Positions 26,380 through 35,764 of a stretch of 64,000 nt of DNA are shown here, piece by piece. This DNA comes from Pseudomonas laurentiana (lineage in GTDB: Bacteria; Pseudomonadota; Gammaproteobacteria; Pseudomonadales; Pseudomonadaceae). The notes under the pieces are model-generated. The model worked only from the letters and a program-made list of their open reading frames with translations, did no database searches and had not been told where the DNA came from. The DNA is taken from the NCBI RefSeq assembly GCF_014648275.1, contig NZ_BMQU01000008.1, positions 124,001-188,000 on the forward strand, given 5' to 3'. A program made the position numbers and the translations under genes. Every line of letters begins with the position of its first letter. Within the stretch, counting starts at the first letter, position 1.

Positions 26380-27810
26380 ATGGGCGTTATCCTGAATCTG
26401 GTGGAGCGCAACCTGCACGAAGTGCAGGTTGATGACGCACGCATGTTGTTCCATATCCCCAGCAGCTCGCTGTTTGCCAGCGATGCGCTGACCGGGGAAA
26501 TCATCGACGTTCTGCGCGGTGAGGGCTGCTCCAGCGAAATGCTGCAGCAGCGCCTGGCCTCGCGTTTTGGCGACGAGGAAATCAACGAAACCCTGCGCGA
26601 GTTAATCGCCCTGGAACTGGTCAGCGACGGTTCGCCGTTGACCCCCGAAGTGGCGACCAAACGGGTCGAGCGCACGGCGATCAACACGGTAGTGTTGAAC
26701 GTCAACACGGGCTGTAACCTGAGCTGCACCTACTGCTACAAAGAGGACCTGGACAAGCCTTCGCAAGGCAAGCGGATGGATGTCGAGACCGCCGTGGCCT
26801 CGGTAGAAATGCTGCTCAAGGAGTCGCCTGACGAGTCGGTCTATACCGTGGTGTTCTTCGGCGGTGAGCCACTGAGTAACCGCAAGTTGATCGAGTACAT
26901 GGTCGACTACTGTGAGCGGCGTTTCAGCGAGGCGGGCAAGCGGGTCGAGTTTGTCATGACCACCAATGCCACCTTGCTCACTGAAGAAATCGTCGACTAC
27001 CTCAATGCCCACCGATTTGGTTTGTCGGTGAGTATCGACGGGCCGAAGACCGTACACGATCGCAATCGCATCACGGTCGGCGGGCAGGGCACCTACGATG
27101 TGGTTCGGCGCAAGGTCGACATGCTGCTGTCGCGTTATGACAGCCGCCCGGTCGGTGCCCGCGTCACCCTGACCCGTGGTGTCACCGATGTCGAAACCAT
27201 CTGGAACCACTTGTTCAACGAGCTGGGTTTTGCCGAAGTGGGCTTTGCGCCGGTGACGTCCGGCGATATCAGCGATTACAACCTGAGCAGCGAAGAGCTG
27301 GTGCAGGTGTTCGCCAACATGAAGGCCCTGGGGCGGCGGTACCTGGAGGCAGCGCTGGAGCACCGCAGCATCGGGTTCTCCAACCTGCACCAGTTGATCA
27401 CCGACATTCATGAGGGGCACAAGAAGGCGCTGCCTTGCGGGGCGGGGCTGAAGATGCTGGCGGTCGATCACAAGGGGGAGTTGAACCTTTGCCATCGTTT
27501 CACCGGCTCGTCGTTGCCGACCTTCGGCAACGTCCATAGCGGGGTCAAGCAGGTCGAGCTCAACGACTTTCTCTCGCAGCGCCTGGACCGCACCAACACC
27601 GGATGCGACAGCTGCCGCATTCGCAACCTGTGCTCAGGCGGCTGCTACCACGAGAGCTACGCCCGTTACGGCGACCCCGCTCACCCGACCTATCACTACT
27701 GCGAACTGATGCGTGACTGGGTGGACTTCGGCATTGAAGTCTACAGCCGGATCATGGCCGAGAACCCGGCCTTCATCAGCCGCTACATCACTCCGCGCAA
27801 GGTCCACTGA
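26380..27810 (+). CDS. qhpD: Radical SAM/SPASM maturase QhpD of amine dehydrogenase
   Basis: A 476-residue cytoplasmic radical SAM enzyme. The cluster motif is C112-N-L-S-C116-T-Y-C119 (CxxxCxxC), after an N-terminal winged-helix-like peptide-recognition region (about 1-95). A C-terminal SPASM domain includes [20 protein letters not shown]. It installs the intrapeptide Cys-to-Asp/Glu thioether bonds in QhpC before leader removal. It lies immediately before qhpC (the next ATG is 1 base after its stop), as expected for a maturase with its peptide substrate. Confidence 0.95.
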   Translation: MGVILNLVERNLHEVQVDDARMLFHIPSSSLFASDALTGEIIDVLRGEGCSSEMLQQRLASRFGDEEINETLRELIALELVSDGSPLTPEVATKRVERTAINTVVLNVNTGCNLSCTYCYKEDLDKPSQGKRMDVETAVASVEMLLKESPDESVYTVVFFGGEPLSNRKLIEYMVDYCERRFSEAGKRVEFVMTTNATLLTEEIVDYLNAHRFGLSVSIDGPKTVHDRNRITVGGQGTYDVVRRKVDMLLSRYDSRPVGARVTLTRGVTDVETIWNHLFNELGFAEVGFAPVTSGDISDYNLSSEELVQVFANMKALGRRYLEAALEHRSIGFSNLHQLITDIHEGHKKALPCGAGLKMLAVDHKGELNLCHRFTGSSLPTFGNVHSGVKQVELNDFLSQRLDRTNTGCDSCRIRNLCSGGCYHESYARYGDPAHPTYHYCELMRDWVDFGIEVYSRIMAENPAFISRYITPRKVH

Positions 27811-27811
27811 C

Positions 27812-28135
27812 ATGAAGCATCTCAAGCCGATCAATAACAAAGCGCTCAAGCTCGAACAGGCTGCCGACGAGAACCGCATTGAAGAGGTTGTGGCCATGAA
27901 CTCGGTGGCCGGGTGTGCCTCGACCACGGACCCGGGCTGGGAAATCGATGCCTTCGGTGGCGTTTCGTCGCTGTGCCAGCCGATGGAATCAGACCTGTAT
28001 GGGTGCTCTGACCCTTGCTGGTGGCCGGCCCAGGTGCCGGACATGATGAGCACCTACCCGGATTGGAACAAAGACGCCCAGGCCTCCAACGACAATTGGC
28101 GCAACCTGGGGACCGTGTTCCCGGAAGACAAATGA
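27812..28135 (+). CDS. qhpC: Quinohemoprotein amine dehydrogenase gamma subunit precursor (CTQ peptide)
   Basis: A 107-residue ribosomal precursor. A 28-residue leader ([20 protein letters not shown]...) is removed by QhpE to give a 79-residue subunit. In mature numbering the known cross-link residues are all present: Cys7-Glu16, Cys27-Asp33 and Cys41-Asp49 for the thioethers, and Cys37 with Trp43 for the CTQ cofactor, in the block [16 protein letters not shown]. The length and positions fit the crystallised P. putida gamma subunit. It follows qhpD directly, and an in-frame ATG for a longer qhpB would overlap its stop, so QhpC is made between maturase and beta subunit. Confidence 0.95.
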   Translation: MKHLKPINNKALKLEQAADENRIEEVVAMNSVAGCASTTDPGWEIDAFGGVSSLCQPMESDLYGCSDPCWWPAQVPDMMSTYPDWNKDAQASNDNWRNLGTVFPEDK

Positions 28136-28164
28136 GCCCCCAGCCGAACAAGAGGGATACCCGC

Positions 28165-29283
28165 ATGCTTCAGACTGCAACGCGCGGCCTGGCCGCCATT
28201 CTGGTGCTTGGCGCCTGTTCCGGGCCACTGTTGGCCGACGAGGGCAAGGCACTCAACCGTGGCCACGAGTACATGGTCACCACCAACTACCCGAACAACC
28301 TGCACATTCTTGACCTGGCCACCGACAGCCTCTACAAGACCTGCCAGATGCCCGACGCTTTTGGGCCGGGCACGGTGCAACTGTCGCCGGACCGGACAAT
28401 TGCCTATGTGCTGAACAACCATTACGCCGACATTTACGGGGTCGAACTGGACACCTGCAAGCAGGTGTTCCATGCCAGCATCACCCAGCAGCCGGGGGAG
28501 AAGGCCCGTTCAATGTTCTCCTTCACCGTCAGCCATGACGGCAAGGAGCTGTACACCGTCGCCAACCCGACACGGATGCTCAACGACCGTTATGAAGTGC
28601 AGCAGCCGCGCCTGGATGTCTATGCCACCAATGCCGGCATGAGTGCCAAGCCCGTGCGCAGTTTCCCGGCGCCACGGCAACTGACCATCATGCAGACCGG
28701 TGACGACGGCAGCCTGTACATCGCCGGGCCGGACATCTACAAGGTCAACGTGCAGACCGGCAAGTTCGACGTACTGGTGCCGAGCCGACACTGGAAACGC
28801 CCGCTGTACAGCGCTCCGGATGTGCTCTACGTGTGGAACCAGCAGACCTACCGGCATGATTTCTCGCTGCTCTACACGGCCGCCAAGTTCAAGGACAAGA
28901 AGGAAGACCCGGCAACCGCAGATTACGTTTACGGCTTCTTCAACATTGACTTGGCGACCGGCAAGACCAAGACCGTCGACTTTGGCCCGCTGACCGAGAT
29001 CTACTTCAGCGGCATGGTTTCGCCTAAGGACCCGAACCTGGTCTTTGGCGTGCTCAACCGTCTGGCCAAGTACGATATCAAGCAGAAGAAAATGCTCCAG
29101 GCGGCGACCCTGGATCATTCCTACTACTGCATTTCGTTCAACAAGGCCGGCAGCAAGATCTACCTGGCCGGGACCTTCAACGATGTGGCGATTTTCGATG
29201 CCGAAAGCCTGAAACCGCTGGGCAAGATCAAATTGCCCGGTGGTGACATGGCGATCACCACGGCGCAGGTCTTTACCCGCTAG
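28165..29283 (+). CDS. qhpB: Quinohemoprotein amine dehydrogenase beta subunit
   Basis: A 372-residue periplasmic subunit with a signal peptide (about 1-26, ...CSGPLLA) followed by repeated beta strands of a seven-bladed propeller, seen in regular blocks such as LHILDLATDSLYKTCQMP, FGPGTVQLSPDRTIAYVLN and YYCISFNKAGSKIYLAGTF. It completes the alpha-beta-gamma enzyme. The ATG at 28165 follows AGAGGGA at good spacing; an ATG at 28132 overlapping the qhpC stop would add 11 residues. The C-terminus overlaps the convergent MocR gene by four bases. Confidence 0.93.
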   Translation: MLQTATRGLAAILVLGACSGPLLADEGKALNRGHEYMVTTNYPNNLHILDLATDSLYKTCQMPDAFGPGTVQLSPDRTIAYVLNNHYADIYGVELDTCKQVFHASITQQPGEKARSMFSFTVSHDGKELYTVANPTRMLNDRYEVQQPRLDVYATNAGMSAKPVRSFPAPRQLTIMQTGDDGSLYIAGPDIYKVNVQTGKFDVLVPSRHWKRPLYSAPDVLYVWNQQTYRHDFSLLYTAAKFKDKKEDPATADYVYGFFNIDLATGKTKTVDFGPLTEIYFSGMVSPKDPNLVFGVLNRLAKYDIKQKKMLQAATLDHSYYCISFNKAGSKIYLAGTFNDVAIFDAESLKPLGKIKLPGGDMAITTAQVFTR

Positions 29284-30674
29284 TAGAAGCGTCGCGGATC
29301 TGGCGAGTCGATCAGGCTCGCCAGTTGAGTCAGGGCGAAGTGCAATTCGTCCTGGCTCGTCGGCGACATCAGCACTACCCGAACCCCACGGCTGACACCG
29401 TCACGTTCGGCTTGAAACTGCGAGCCACTGAGGATTTGCACGCCCTGTGCTCGGGCCAGGGTGCTGAACTCATCGGCACTCCACGGCTCGGGCAGTTCCA
29501 GCCACAGGTGATAACTGTGTGGCTGGGCCTTGAGCGACAAGCCTCGGAACACTTCACGGGCCATCGCCTGGCGCCGTGCCGCTTCTTCGCGCTGCAGACG
29601 CACCAGCGTTTGATCCAGCCCTTCATTGATGACGTTGGTGGCCAGTTGTGCAGTCAGGGGAGACGGCATCCAGACACTGCTGCGGACCATCGCGCTCAGC
29701 CGCGACAGCAAGCGTGGCGGGCTGTACAGGTAGCCGATACGCAGCGCTGGTAGCACGGACTTGGACAGGCTGGTCAGGTACACCGAACGGTCTGGCGCAT
29801 AGCTGGCCAAGGGGCGCAGGGTCGGGTCGCTGGCAAGGAAACCGTAGATATCGTCGTCGAGAATCAGGAAGTCGAATTCTTCGGCGATGGCGGCGATTTC
29901 CGCCCGGCGTTTATGCGACATGGTCGCCGTGGTCGGGTTCTGACAGGTTGCCACGCAGACCAGCATCTTCGGGCGTTCCTGTAGGCAGAGCTCGCGCAAG
30001 GCTGCCGGAATGATGCCTTCTTCATCCATCGCCACCCCGCGCAGGCGTCGCTGCAGGCTGTGGGCCAGGGAAATAATCCCGGGGTAGCACAGCGACTCGC
30101 AGAGGATCAGGTCGTTACAACCGGTCAGGGCGCCCATCGCCACCATCAGCCCATGCTGGGCACCCGCCGTGATCACCACCTGTTGCCAAACCGCTTCGGG
30201 CAGAGCATGGCGCAGCCATTGCGCGCCGGCTTCACGGTGTGCCGGGTGGCCGCCGTCTGGCGCGTAGTCCAGGGCCTGGGCGAAATCGGTGCTGCTGGCC
30301 AGGTGGGTCAAGGCCCCGCGCAGCCAGTGCTCCAACGACTCGCCAGAAGGCTTGATGATCGACAGATCCAGCAGCTCAGGGCGCCGGAGTGCCGCGCTGG
30401 TCGGCAGTGTCGCTGCCGCTGAAGGGCCCGGCTTCTGCGCACCCAGCACATAGGTACCACGGCCGACTTCGCCCTGCACCAGGCCGCGCCGCTGCGCCTC
30501 ACTGTAGGCACGACTGACCGTGCCCGGCGTGACCTCCAGAGCCTGTGCCAGCTCACGCAAGGTCGGTAGCCGGTCGCCACGCGCGAGCACACCGCTGGCG
30601 ATATCACGGCCGAGTGCGTCGGCAATCGACAGGTACATGGGTTGATTGAGTTCGTTGAGCTGGGGGACCCACAT
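29280..30674 (-). CDS. MocR-type PLP-dependent transcriptional regulator
   Basis: A 464-residue regulator with an N-terminal GntR winged helix (about 1-75, including DRLPTLRELAQALEVTPGTV) fused to a fold-type I aminotransferase domain. The PLP lysine lies in VYLTSLSKSVLPALRIGY, and an aspartate block ILDDDIYGF precedes it. MocR proteins use PLP or an amino compound as effector rather than catalysing transamination. It is divergent from the BenE-type transporter across a region rich in inverted and direct repeats, and is likely to control it. Confidence 0.92.
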   Translation of the reverse strand: MWVPQLNELNQPMYLSIADALGRDIASGVLARGDRLPTLRELAQALEVTPGTVSRAYSEAQRRGLVQGEVGRGTYVLGAQKPGPSAAATLPTSAALRRPELLDLSIIKPSGESLEHWLRGALTHLASSTDFAQALDYAPDGGHPAHREAGAQWLRHALPEAVWQQVVITAGAQHGLMVAMGALTGCNDLILCESLCYPGIISLAHSLQRRLRGVAMDEEGIIPAALRELCLQERPKMLVCVATCQNPTTATMSHKRRAEIAAIAEEFDFLILDDDIYGFLASDPTLRPLASYAPDRSVYLTSLSKSVLPALRIGYLYSPPRLLSRLSAMVRSSVWMPSPLTAQLATNVINEGLDQTLVRLQREEAARRQAMAREVFRGLSLKAQPHSYHLWLELPEPWSADEFSTLARAQGVQILSGSQFQAERDGVSRGVRVVLMSPTSQDELHFALTQLASLIDSPDPRRFY

Positions 30675-30821
30675 GCAGATTGCTACCGATCAGAAACGAT
30701 TGCGTCGAGCCTATCACATCGCAGCAATGGCTCGATCAGGCCAAGTACTTGATACGTGTGTGCTCGGGCATAAGCGACGGATGAATTGAAAATGTTCGAT
30801 TGATTCTATTGCATTGAGTCG

Positions 30822-30857
30822 ATTGCTTCGATTTAATTCGAAATGATTCGAAGCAAT
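30822..30857. promoter_or_regulatory. Inverted repeat in the MocR-BenE intergenic region
   Basis: ATTGCTTCGA (30822-30831) and TCGAAGCAAT (30848-30857) are perfect 10-bp arms separated by 16 AT-rich bases. Shorter TCGATTG units are repeated nearby (around 30796 and 30819). The position between divergent genes suggests an operator for the MocR regulator. Confidence 0.65.
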
Positions 30858-30906
30858 TTGCTTTGTGCCCGGGCGCTGCGCGTTCCCGACATCCACTGGA
30901 GGCTGT

Positions 30907-32100
30907 ATGGATACCTTGAGAAAAGACGTCTCGTTGTCGGCGATCGTTGCCGGCCTGATCGCCGTGATCATTTCCTATGCCGGCCCGCTGATCATCGTCT
31001 TTCAGGCGGCACGTGAAGCGCAGCTATCCGCCGCTGAGGTGTCATCCTGGATCTGGGCGATTTCCATCGGCAGCGGCCTCACCGGTCTGTTGCTTAGCTG
31101 GCGCTTGCGGGTGCCGGTGATTACTGCCTGGTCCACACCGGGAGCAGCCCTGCTGGTGTCGATGCTGCCGCAGGTGTCCCTGGCCGAAGCAGTGGGGGCC
31201 TATATCGTGGCATCGCTGGTGATTGCGCTGGTTGGACTGAGCGGTGCGTTCGACAAGCTCATGAGCCGCCTGCCCAAGGCGATTGCCGCTGCGATGCTGG
31301 CCGGCATCCTGTTTCGCTTCGGTGCCGAGTTGTTCACGTCGGTGAGTGTCCAGCCGCTGTTGGTGCTGTCGATGTTCGCCAGCTACCTGGTGTTCAAGCG
31401 TCTGTCGCCGCGCTACGCCATTTTGTCCGTGCTGATCGTGGGTTGCGCGGTCGCCGCCTCATTGGGCCAACTGAACAGCACCGCCATTACTGTCGCCGTC
31501 GCCGAACCGCTGTTTATCGCGCCGCAATGGAGCTGGCACGCCATCATCAACATTGGCTTGCCGCTGGCACTGGTCAGCCTGACAGGGCAGTACGTCCCGG
31601 GCATGGCAGTGCTGCGCAGCGCCGGTTACCAGACCCCGGCCCGGCCGATCCTGTCGGTGACGGCGCTAGGCTCGGTACTGTTGGCACCCTTTGGTTCCCA
31701 CGGTTTCAACCTGGCGGCGATTACCGCAGCAATCTGCACCGGGCGCGAGGCCCATGAACAGCCGGGCAAGCGCTACATCGCCGGCATGGCCTGCGGGGTG
31801 TTCTACATCGTCATGGGAACCTTCGGTGCGACCTTGGCGTCGGTGTTTGCCGCATTGCCCCGTGAACTCATTGCCTCCCTTGCAGGGCTGGCCCTGTTTG
31901 GCGCCATCATGACCGGGCTGGCTGGGGCCATGGCTGACGAGAAACAGCGCGAAGCCGCCTTGATCACCTTTCTGGTGACGGCTTCGGGCATGAGCTTCCT
32001 TGGCTTGGCGGCAGCGTTCTGGGGTTTGATCTTTGGCCTTGTGGCGCATGCGGTGTTGCATTATCAGCGTGAGCGTCGAGCGGCTGTCGTTGTGCCCTGA
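30907..32100 (+). CDS. BenE family benzoate/H+ symporter-like transporter
   Basis: A 397-residue inner-membrane protein with about 12 hydrophobic segments. Family features include SYAGPLIIVFQAAREAQLS near the start, RVPVITAWSTPGAALL and LLAPFGSHGFNLAAITAAIC. BenE members take up benzoate and related aromatic acids with protons. The ATG at 30907 follows GGAGG. The MocR regulator is divergent. The adjacent qhp locus can in principle feed aromatic acids from benzylamine-type substrates, a possible functional link that the sequence does not prove. Confidence 0.88.
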   Translation: MDTLRKDVSLSAIVAGLIAVIISYAGPLIIVFQAAREAQLSAAEVSSWIWAISIGSGLTGLLLSWRLRVPVITAWSTPGAALLVSMLPQVSLAEAVGAYIVASLVIALVGLSGAFDKLMSRLPKAIAAAMLAGILFRFGAELFTSVSVQPLLVLSMFASYLVFKRLSPRYAILSVLIVGCAVAASLGQLNSTAITVAVAEPLFIAPQWSWHAIINIGLPLALVSLTGQYVPGMAVLRSAGYQTPARPILSVTALGSVLLAPFGSHGFNLAAITAAICTGREAHEQPGKRYIAGMACGVFYIVMGTFGATLASVFAALPRELIASLAGLALFGAIMTGLAGAMADEKQREAALITFLVTASGMSFLGLAAAFWGLIFGLVAHAVLHYQRERRAAVVVP

Positions 32101-32182
32101 CCGGTGGGTCAACAGGCTTTTGTGTACAACTTGCTTCGATTAAGATGGCGATTAGCCATTTATTATCGAGTGCCCCGCTGTC

Positions 32183-33277
32183 ATGACGGCAATCCTGCAA
32201 ACGCTACTGCTTTGGATGTGCCTTTGCATCGGGGGGCTGCTGATACTGTTGCGCCGTGCCCAGCGCCGCGAACGTGACCTGAGTGCTCGTCTGGTCGACC
32301 TTCAGGCGCAACGGGAAGGTGTGTCGCAGGGTATCTGCCGTCAATGCGCCCAGGCTGGCGAGGTGATCCCTGAGGACGTCGAGCGTTTCAAGCGCAGCCA
32401 GTACTTTGCCCGTATTGGCACCTGGGACTGGGATGTCGACACCCAGCAACTGTATTGGTCCGAAGCCATCTATGGCATGTTCGGCTATCAGGTCGGCGAG
32501 ATCACCCCCAGTTACGAGCGCTTCTGCAACAGTGTCCACCCGGAAGACCGCGAGCAGGTCCGGGCGGGCGAGTTGCGCTGCATTGAAACCGGTGAAAACC
32601 ATGACGAAGAGTACCGGGTGATCTGGCCCGACGGTACGGTGCGTTGGTTGCGCGAGACCGGCAACGTGATCAAGGACGCCCACGGCAAGGCCATCAAAAT
32701 GATGGGGGTGGTGCGGGACATCACCGAAGAAAAAGCCTGGGCTAACCAATTGCACAGCCTGGCCCATAAGGATGCGCTGACTGGGCTGGCCAACCGTCTG
32801 GTTCTTGAGCAGCGGCTGTCGGCGGCACTGGACCAGGGGCGTATCCTGCAAACGCGTGTGGTACTGATTTTTATCGATCTCAATGGCTTTAAGGCGATCA
32901 ATGACAACTACGGTCACGCTGCCGGCGATCAGGTGCTGATTACCACGGCCAAGCGCCTCAAGAATCTGGTGCGTACGGCCGATACAGTGGCGCGTATCGG
33001 GGGGGACGAGTTCGTGCTGGTGCTCGAAGGTTTGTCGTCTGACCTGAACATTGAACAAGAAATCCATGTGCTTTGCGAAATGATCATCCAGGCGCTTTCA
33101 ACGCCGACGGATATTGCCGGTAGAACGTGTGTAATCGGCACCAGCCTGGGTGTGGCGGTATTTCCCGACCACGCCACCGGTATGGATGACCTGATCCACA
33201 CGGCAGACCTGGCGATGTATGACGCCAAGCGCACGGGGGACAATCAGTATCGTCTGGGGAGCCAATTGGGTGTGTGA
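32183..33277 (+). CDS. PAS-GGDEF diguanylate cyclase
   Basis: A 364-residue predicted c-di-GMP synthase. A membrane anchor (about 3-25) and short coiled coil precede a PAS domain (about 75-185, including GTWDWDVDTQQLYWSEAIYG) and its PAC motif. The GGDEF active site is GGDEF at 273-277. An inhibitory I-site RTAD lies five residues before it (264-267), so product feedback is expected. No EAL domain is present. It stands alone ahead of the two-component pair and may report PAS-sensed signals to biofilm control. Confidence 0.92.
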   Translation: MTAILQTLLLWMCLCIGGLLILLRRAQRRERDLSARLVDLQAQREGVSQGICRQCAQAGEVIPEDVERFKRSQYFARIGTWDWDVDTQQLYWSEAIYGMFGYQVGEITPSYERFCNSVHPEDREQVRAGELRCIETGENHDEEYRVIWPDGTVRWLRETGNVIKDAHGKAIKMMGVVRDITEEKAWANQLHSLAHKDALTGLANRLVLEQRLSAALDQGRILQTRVVLIFIDLNGFKAINDNYGHAAGDQVLITTAKRLKNLVRTADTVARIGGDEFVLVLEGLSSDLNIEQEIHVLCEMIIQALSTPTDIAGRTCVIGTSLGVAVFPDHATGMDDLIHTADLAMYDAKRTGDNQYRLGSQLGV

Positions 33278-33412
33278 CAGGGCGGTGTTGCAGTGTGTGA
33301 TAGCCCAACCGTTGGTTATCAGCTGTGCGCCATAGCGGGCTAAAAGGATGAGCCTGTCGTTGTAATCGTTGCTTGCGTGTGTCTCCTTACTACCCCATGA
33401 CAGGTTCCTTGG

Positions 33413-35020
33413 ATGTTGGTTTACAGCCAAAAAAGTTTTCTCATTGTCGATGACTTCTCCGACTTCCGCAGCTCAGTCCGCTCCATGCTGCGCGAGTTGG
33501 GCGTCCGTGACGTTGATACCGCGGACTGCGGAGAGCAGGCGCTGCGCATGTGTGCGCAGAAACGCTATGACTTCATCCTGCATGACTTTCACCTGGGCGA
33601 TGGCAAGAAAAACGGCCAGCAAACCCTTGAAGACCTGATGGTCGACAAGCTCATCAGCCATGAATGCGTGTTCATCATGGTCACCGCTGAAAGCAGCCAG
33701 GCGGTGGTGCTCAGCGCCCTGGAGCACGAGCCCGACGCCTACCTGACCAAACCGTTCAATCGGATCGGCCTGGCCCAGCGCCTGGAAAAACTGGTGCAGC
33801 GCAAAACCCTGCTCAAGCCGATTCTGCAGGCCCTTGACCGTGGCAAGCCCGCCGAGGTGTTGACCGCGTGCGAGAACCTTTGCCGCCAGGATCAGCGTTT
33901 TGCGCCGTTGTGCCTGCGTTACCGGGCCAACGCCCTGCGTGACTTGAACCGCTATGAAGACCTTGAGCGATTCCTCAAGGCGATCCTCAGCAGCCGCGCC
34001 ACGCCCTGGGCCTATGCCGCCCTTGGCGCATTGCTGTTCAAGCGTGGCCAGATTGGTCAGGCCCAAGGTATCTATGAGCAGGCCTTGAAGGCCTTCCCGC
34101 TGATGCCCGGCCTGTACGACGGCCTGGCCGATGTGCTGACGGCAACCGGCGAAACCAAGCGCGCTCAAAGCGTGCTTGAAGAAGCGGTACGCCTGTCGCC
34201 GCTGGCCGTGCGTCGGCAGATGCTGCTGGGCAAGCTGGCACTGGGCAACGAAGACTTCGACGGCGCTTCACGCGCCTACCGTCAGGCGGTCAGCCAGGGC
34301 CAGCATTCGCGCTTCAAAGACCCTGAAAGCAACCTGGGCCTGGCCCAGGCCTTGATCAGCAAGAACGGTGGCGGCGGCATGGATGCGCGCACGCGGGTAG
34401 AGATCAACTCGGCCTTGAGCGAAGTGGCCAAGGAATACACCGACGACCAGGGCCTGCAAGTACGCGCCCGCCTGATGAAAGCCACCAGCCTGATCAAGGC
34501 CGGCGACCCCGAGACTGCCGCCAAACTCACCGAGCAGGCCATGGCCCGCATCGAGGGCATGGACCAGTTCTTCTCTGCCGAAGCCGCCTTGCTGGTGGCG
34601 ACCCAGCTGCAGCAACTGGGGCAGGACGCGGCCAGTAACGGCATCTTGAAAAACTGCGTTGAGGTGTATGGCGATGACCCGGCGGTGATGAAAAACATCG
34701 CAACCCTGACCGACGACCCGACGATTCTGGGCGGCGGCAACGAAGCCGTCGACCTTAACCGTCAGGGCGTGCGCAGCTACCAGGCCGGTAACCTTGGTGG
34801 CGCACTGGACCTGTTCCGTCGGGCATTGGTCTTGCAGCCGAAGAACATCAGTATTGCCTTGAACACTACCCAGGCGCTGCTGCGTCTGGCCGGTGATACG
34901 CCAACGGCGGCCGTGCTGGAAGAGTGCCGTGCCTGCCTCAGCCGGGTGGCCGGCATTCCTGAAAGTGACGCGCGCTACGAGCGCTATCGCAAACTGCACA
35001 TACGGGCATTTGGTGGATGA
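33413..35020 (+). CDS. Response regulator with C-terminal TPR repeats
   Basis: A 535-residue protein with an N-terminal receiver domain (1-130) and tetratricopeptide-like helical repeats to the end. The phosphoacceptor is Asp58 in YDFILHDFHL, with acidic pocket Asp13/Asp14, Thr91 and Lys113 in YLTKPF. There is no DNA-binding or enzymatic output, so the output is probably a protein-protein interaction through the TPR superhelix. It overlaps the following histidine kinase by four bases (ATGA) and surely forms one operon with it. The ribosome site before 33413 is weak. Confidence 0.88.
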   Translation: MLVYSQKSFLIVDDFSDFRSSVRSMLRELGVRDVDTADCGEQALRMCAQKRYDFILHDFHLGDGKKNGQQTLEDLMVDKLISHECVFIMVTAESSQAVVLSALEHEPDAYLTKPFNRIGLAQRLEKLVQRKTLLKPILQALDRGKPAEVLTACENLCRQDQRFAPLCLRYRANALRDLNRYEDLERFLKAILSSRATPWAYAALGALLFKRGQIGQAQGIYEQALKAFPLMPGLYDGLADVLTATGETKRAQSVLEEAVRLSPLAVRRQMLLGKLALGNEDFDGASRAYRQAVSQGQHSRFKDPESNLGLAQALISKNGGGGMDARTRVEINSALSEVAKEYTDDQGLQVRARLMKATSLIKAGDPETAAKLTEQAMARIEGMDQFFSAEAALLVATQLQQLGQDAASNGILKNCVEVYGDDPAVMKNIATLTDDPTILGGGNEAVDLNRQGVRSYQAGNLGGALDLFRRALVLQPKNISIALNTTQALLRLAGDTPTAAVLEECRACLSRVAGIPESDARYERYRKLHIRAFGG

Positions 35021-35709
35021 GCGAAGACAAGCAGGGGCTCGACTTCTCCACGGTGATCGCCTCCACCGTACACGACATGAAAAACTCCCTGGCGATGCTC
35101 ATGCAGACCCACAGCCAATGGCTGGCACGCCTGCCAGAGGCGCAACGCAGTGGCAGTGAGCTGGGGGTCATGGAACACGAGTTCGCCCACCTCAATGGCA
35201 TGCTGGTGCAACTGCTGGGCCTGTACAAACTGGGTGTCAACCAGTTGCCGATGTGCCCTGGCTATCATGAGCTGGACGATTTCATCGAAGCGCAACTGGC
35301 GGCTCACCAGGACGTACTGAGCCACCGCGACCTGCTGGCCAGCTACCGGATCGACACCGTCAACCCGTTGGGTTTCTTTGACCGTGAGCTGATTGGTTCG
35401 GTGGTGTCCAACATCCTCAATAACGCCATCCGTTACGCCGGCCACGCGTTGCTGATAACCGTCAGCGAAGAAGACGACCAACTGCTACTGAGCGTCAACG
35501 ATGACGGCCCGGGTTACCCCCTGCAGATGCTCGAACGCCAGAGTGACTACGTGCAGGGCATCAACCCCAGCAGCGGCAGCACCGGCCTGGGCCTTTACTT
35601 CGCAGCGCGCATTGCTGCACTGCATGAACGCGACGGGCTGCAGGGGCGCATTGAGATCGGCAACGGCGGGCCGTTGGGCGGCGGCGTGTTCAGGCTCTAC
35701 CTGCCGTAA
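35017..35709 (+). CDS. Small soluble sensor histidine kinase
   Basis: A 230-residue kinase with no membrane segment or recognisable sensor domain. The phosphoacceptor His19 lies in the H-box STVHDMKNSLAML, close to the N-terminus. The ATP domain has the N-box SNILNNAIRYAG, G1 NDDGPGYP and G2 STGLGLYF. It overlaps the TPR response regulator gene and is its probable partner. A minimal kinase of this kind may be controlled by another protein, perhaps the TPR region, but that is inference. Confidence 0.88.
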   Translation: MSEDKQGLDFSTVIASTVHDMKNSLAMLMQTHSQWLARLPEAQRSGSELGVMEHEFAHLNGMLVQLLGLYKLGVNQLPMCPGYHELDDFIEAQLAAHQDVLSHRDLLASYRIDTVNPLGFFDRELIGSVVSNILNNAIRYAGHALLITVSEEDDQLLLSVNDDGPGYPLQMLERQSDYVQGINPSSGSTGLGLYFAARIAALHERDGLQGRIEIGNGGPLGGGVFRLYLP

Positions 35710-35764
35710 GGTTTGCTACACCCGCTGACTGGCAGACGCCTTGCTTCAGTGCTGATTGACATCA

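Noticed and set aside
28165-28243. Lipoprotein signal for QhpB (LGAC)
   Set aside because: The Gly at -2 is a poor lipobox match and a normal signal-peptidase site follows (LLA-DEG); the beta subunit is known as a soluble periplasmic protein.
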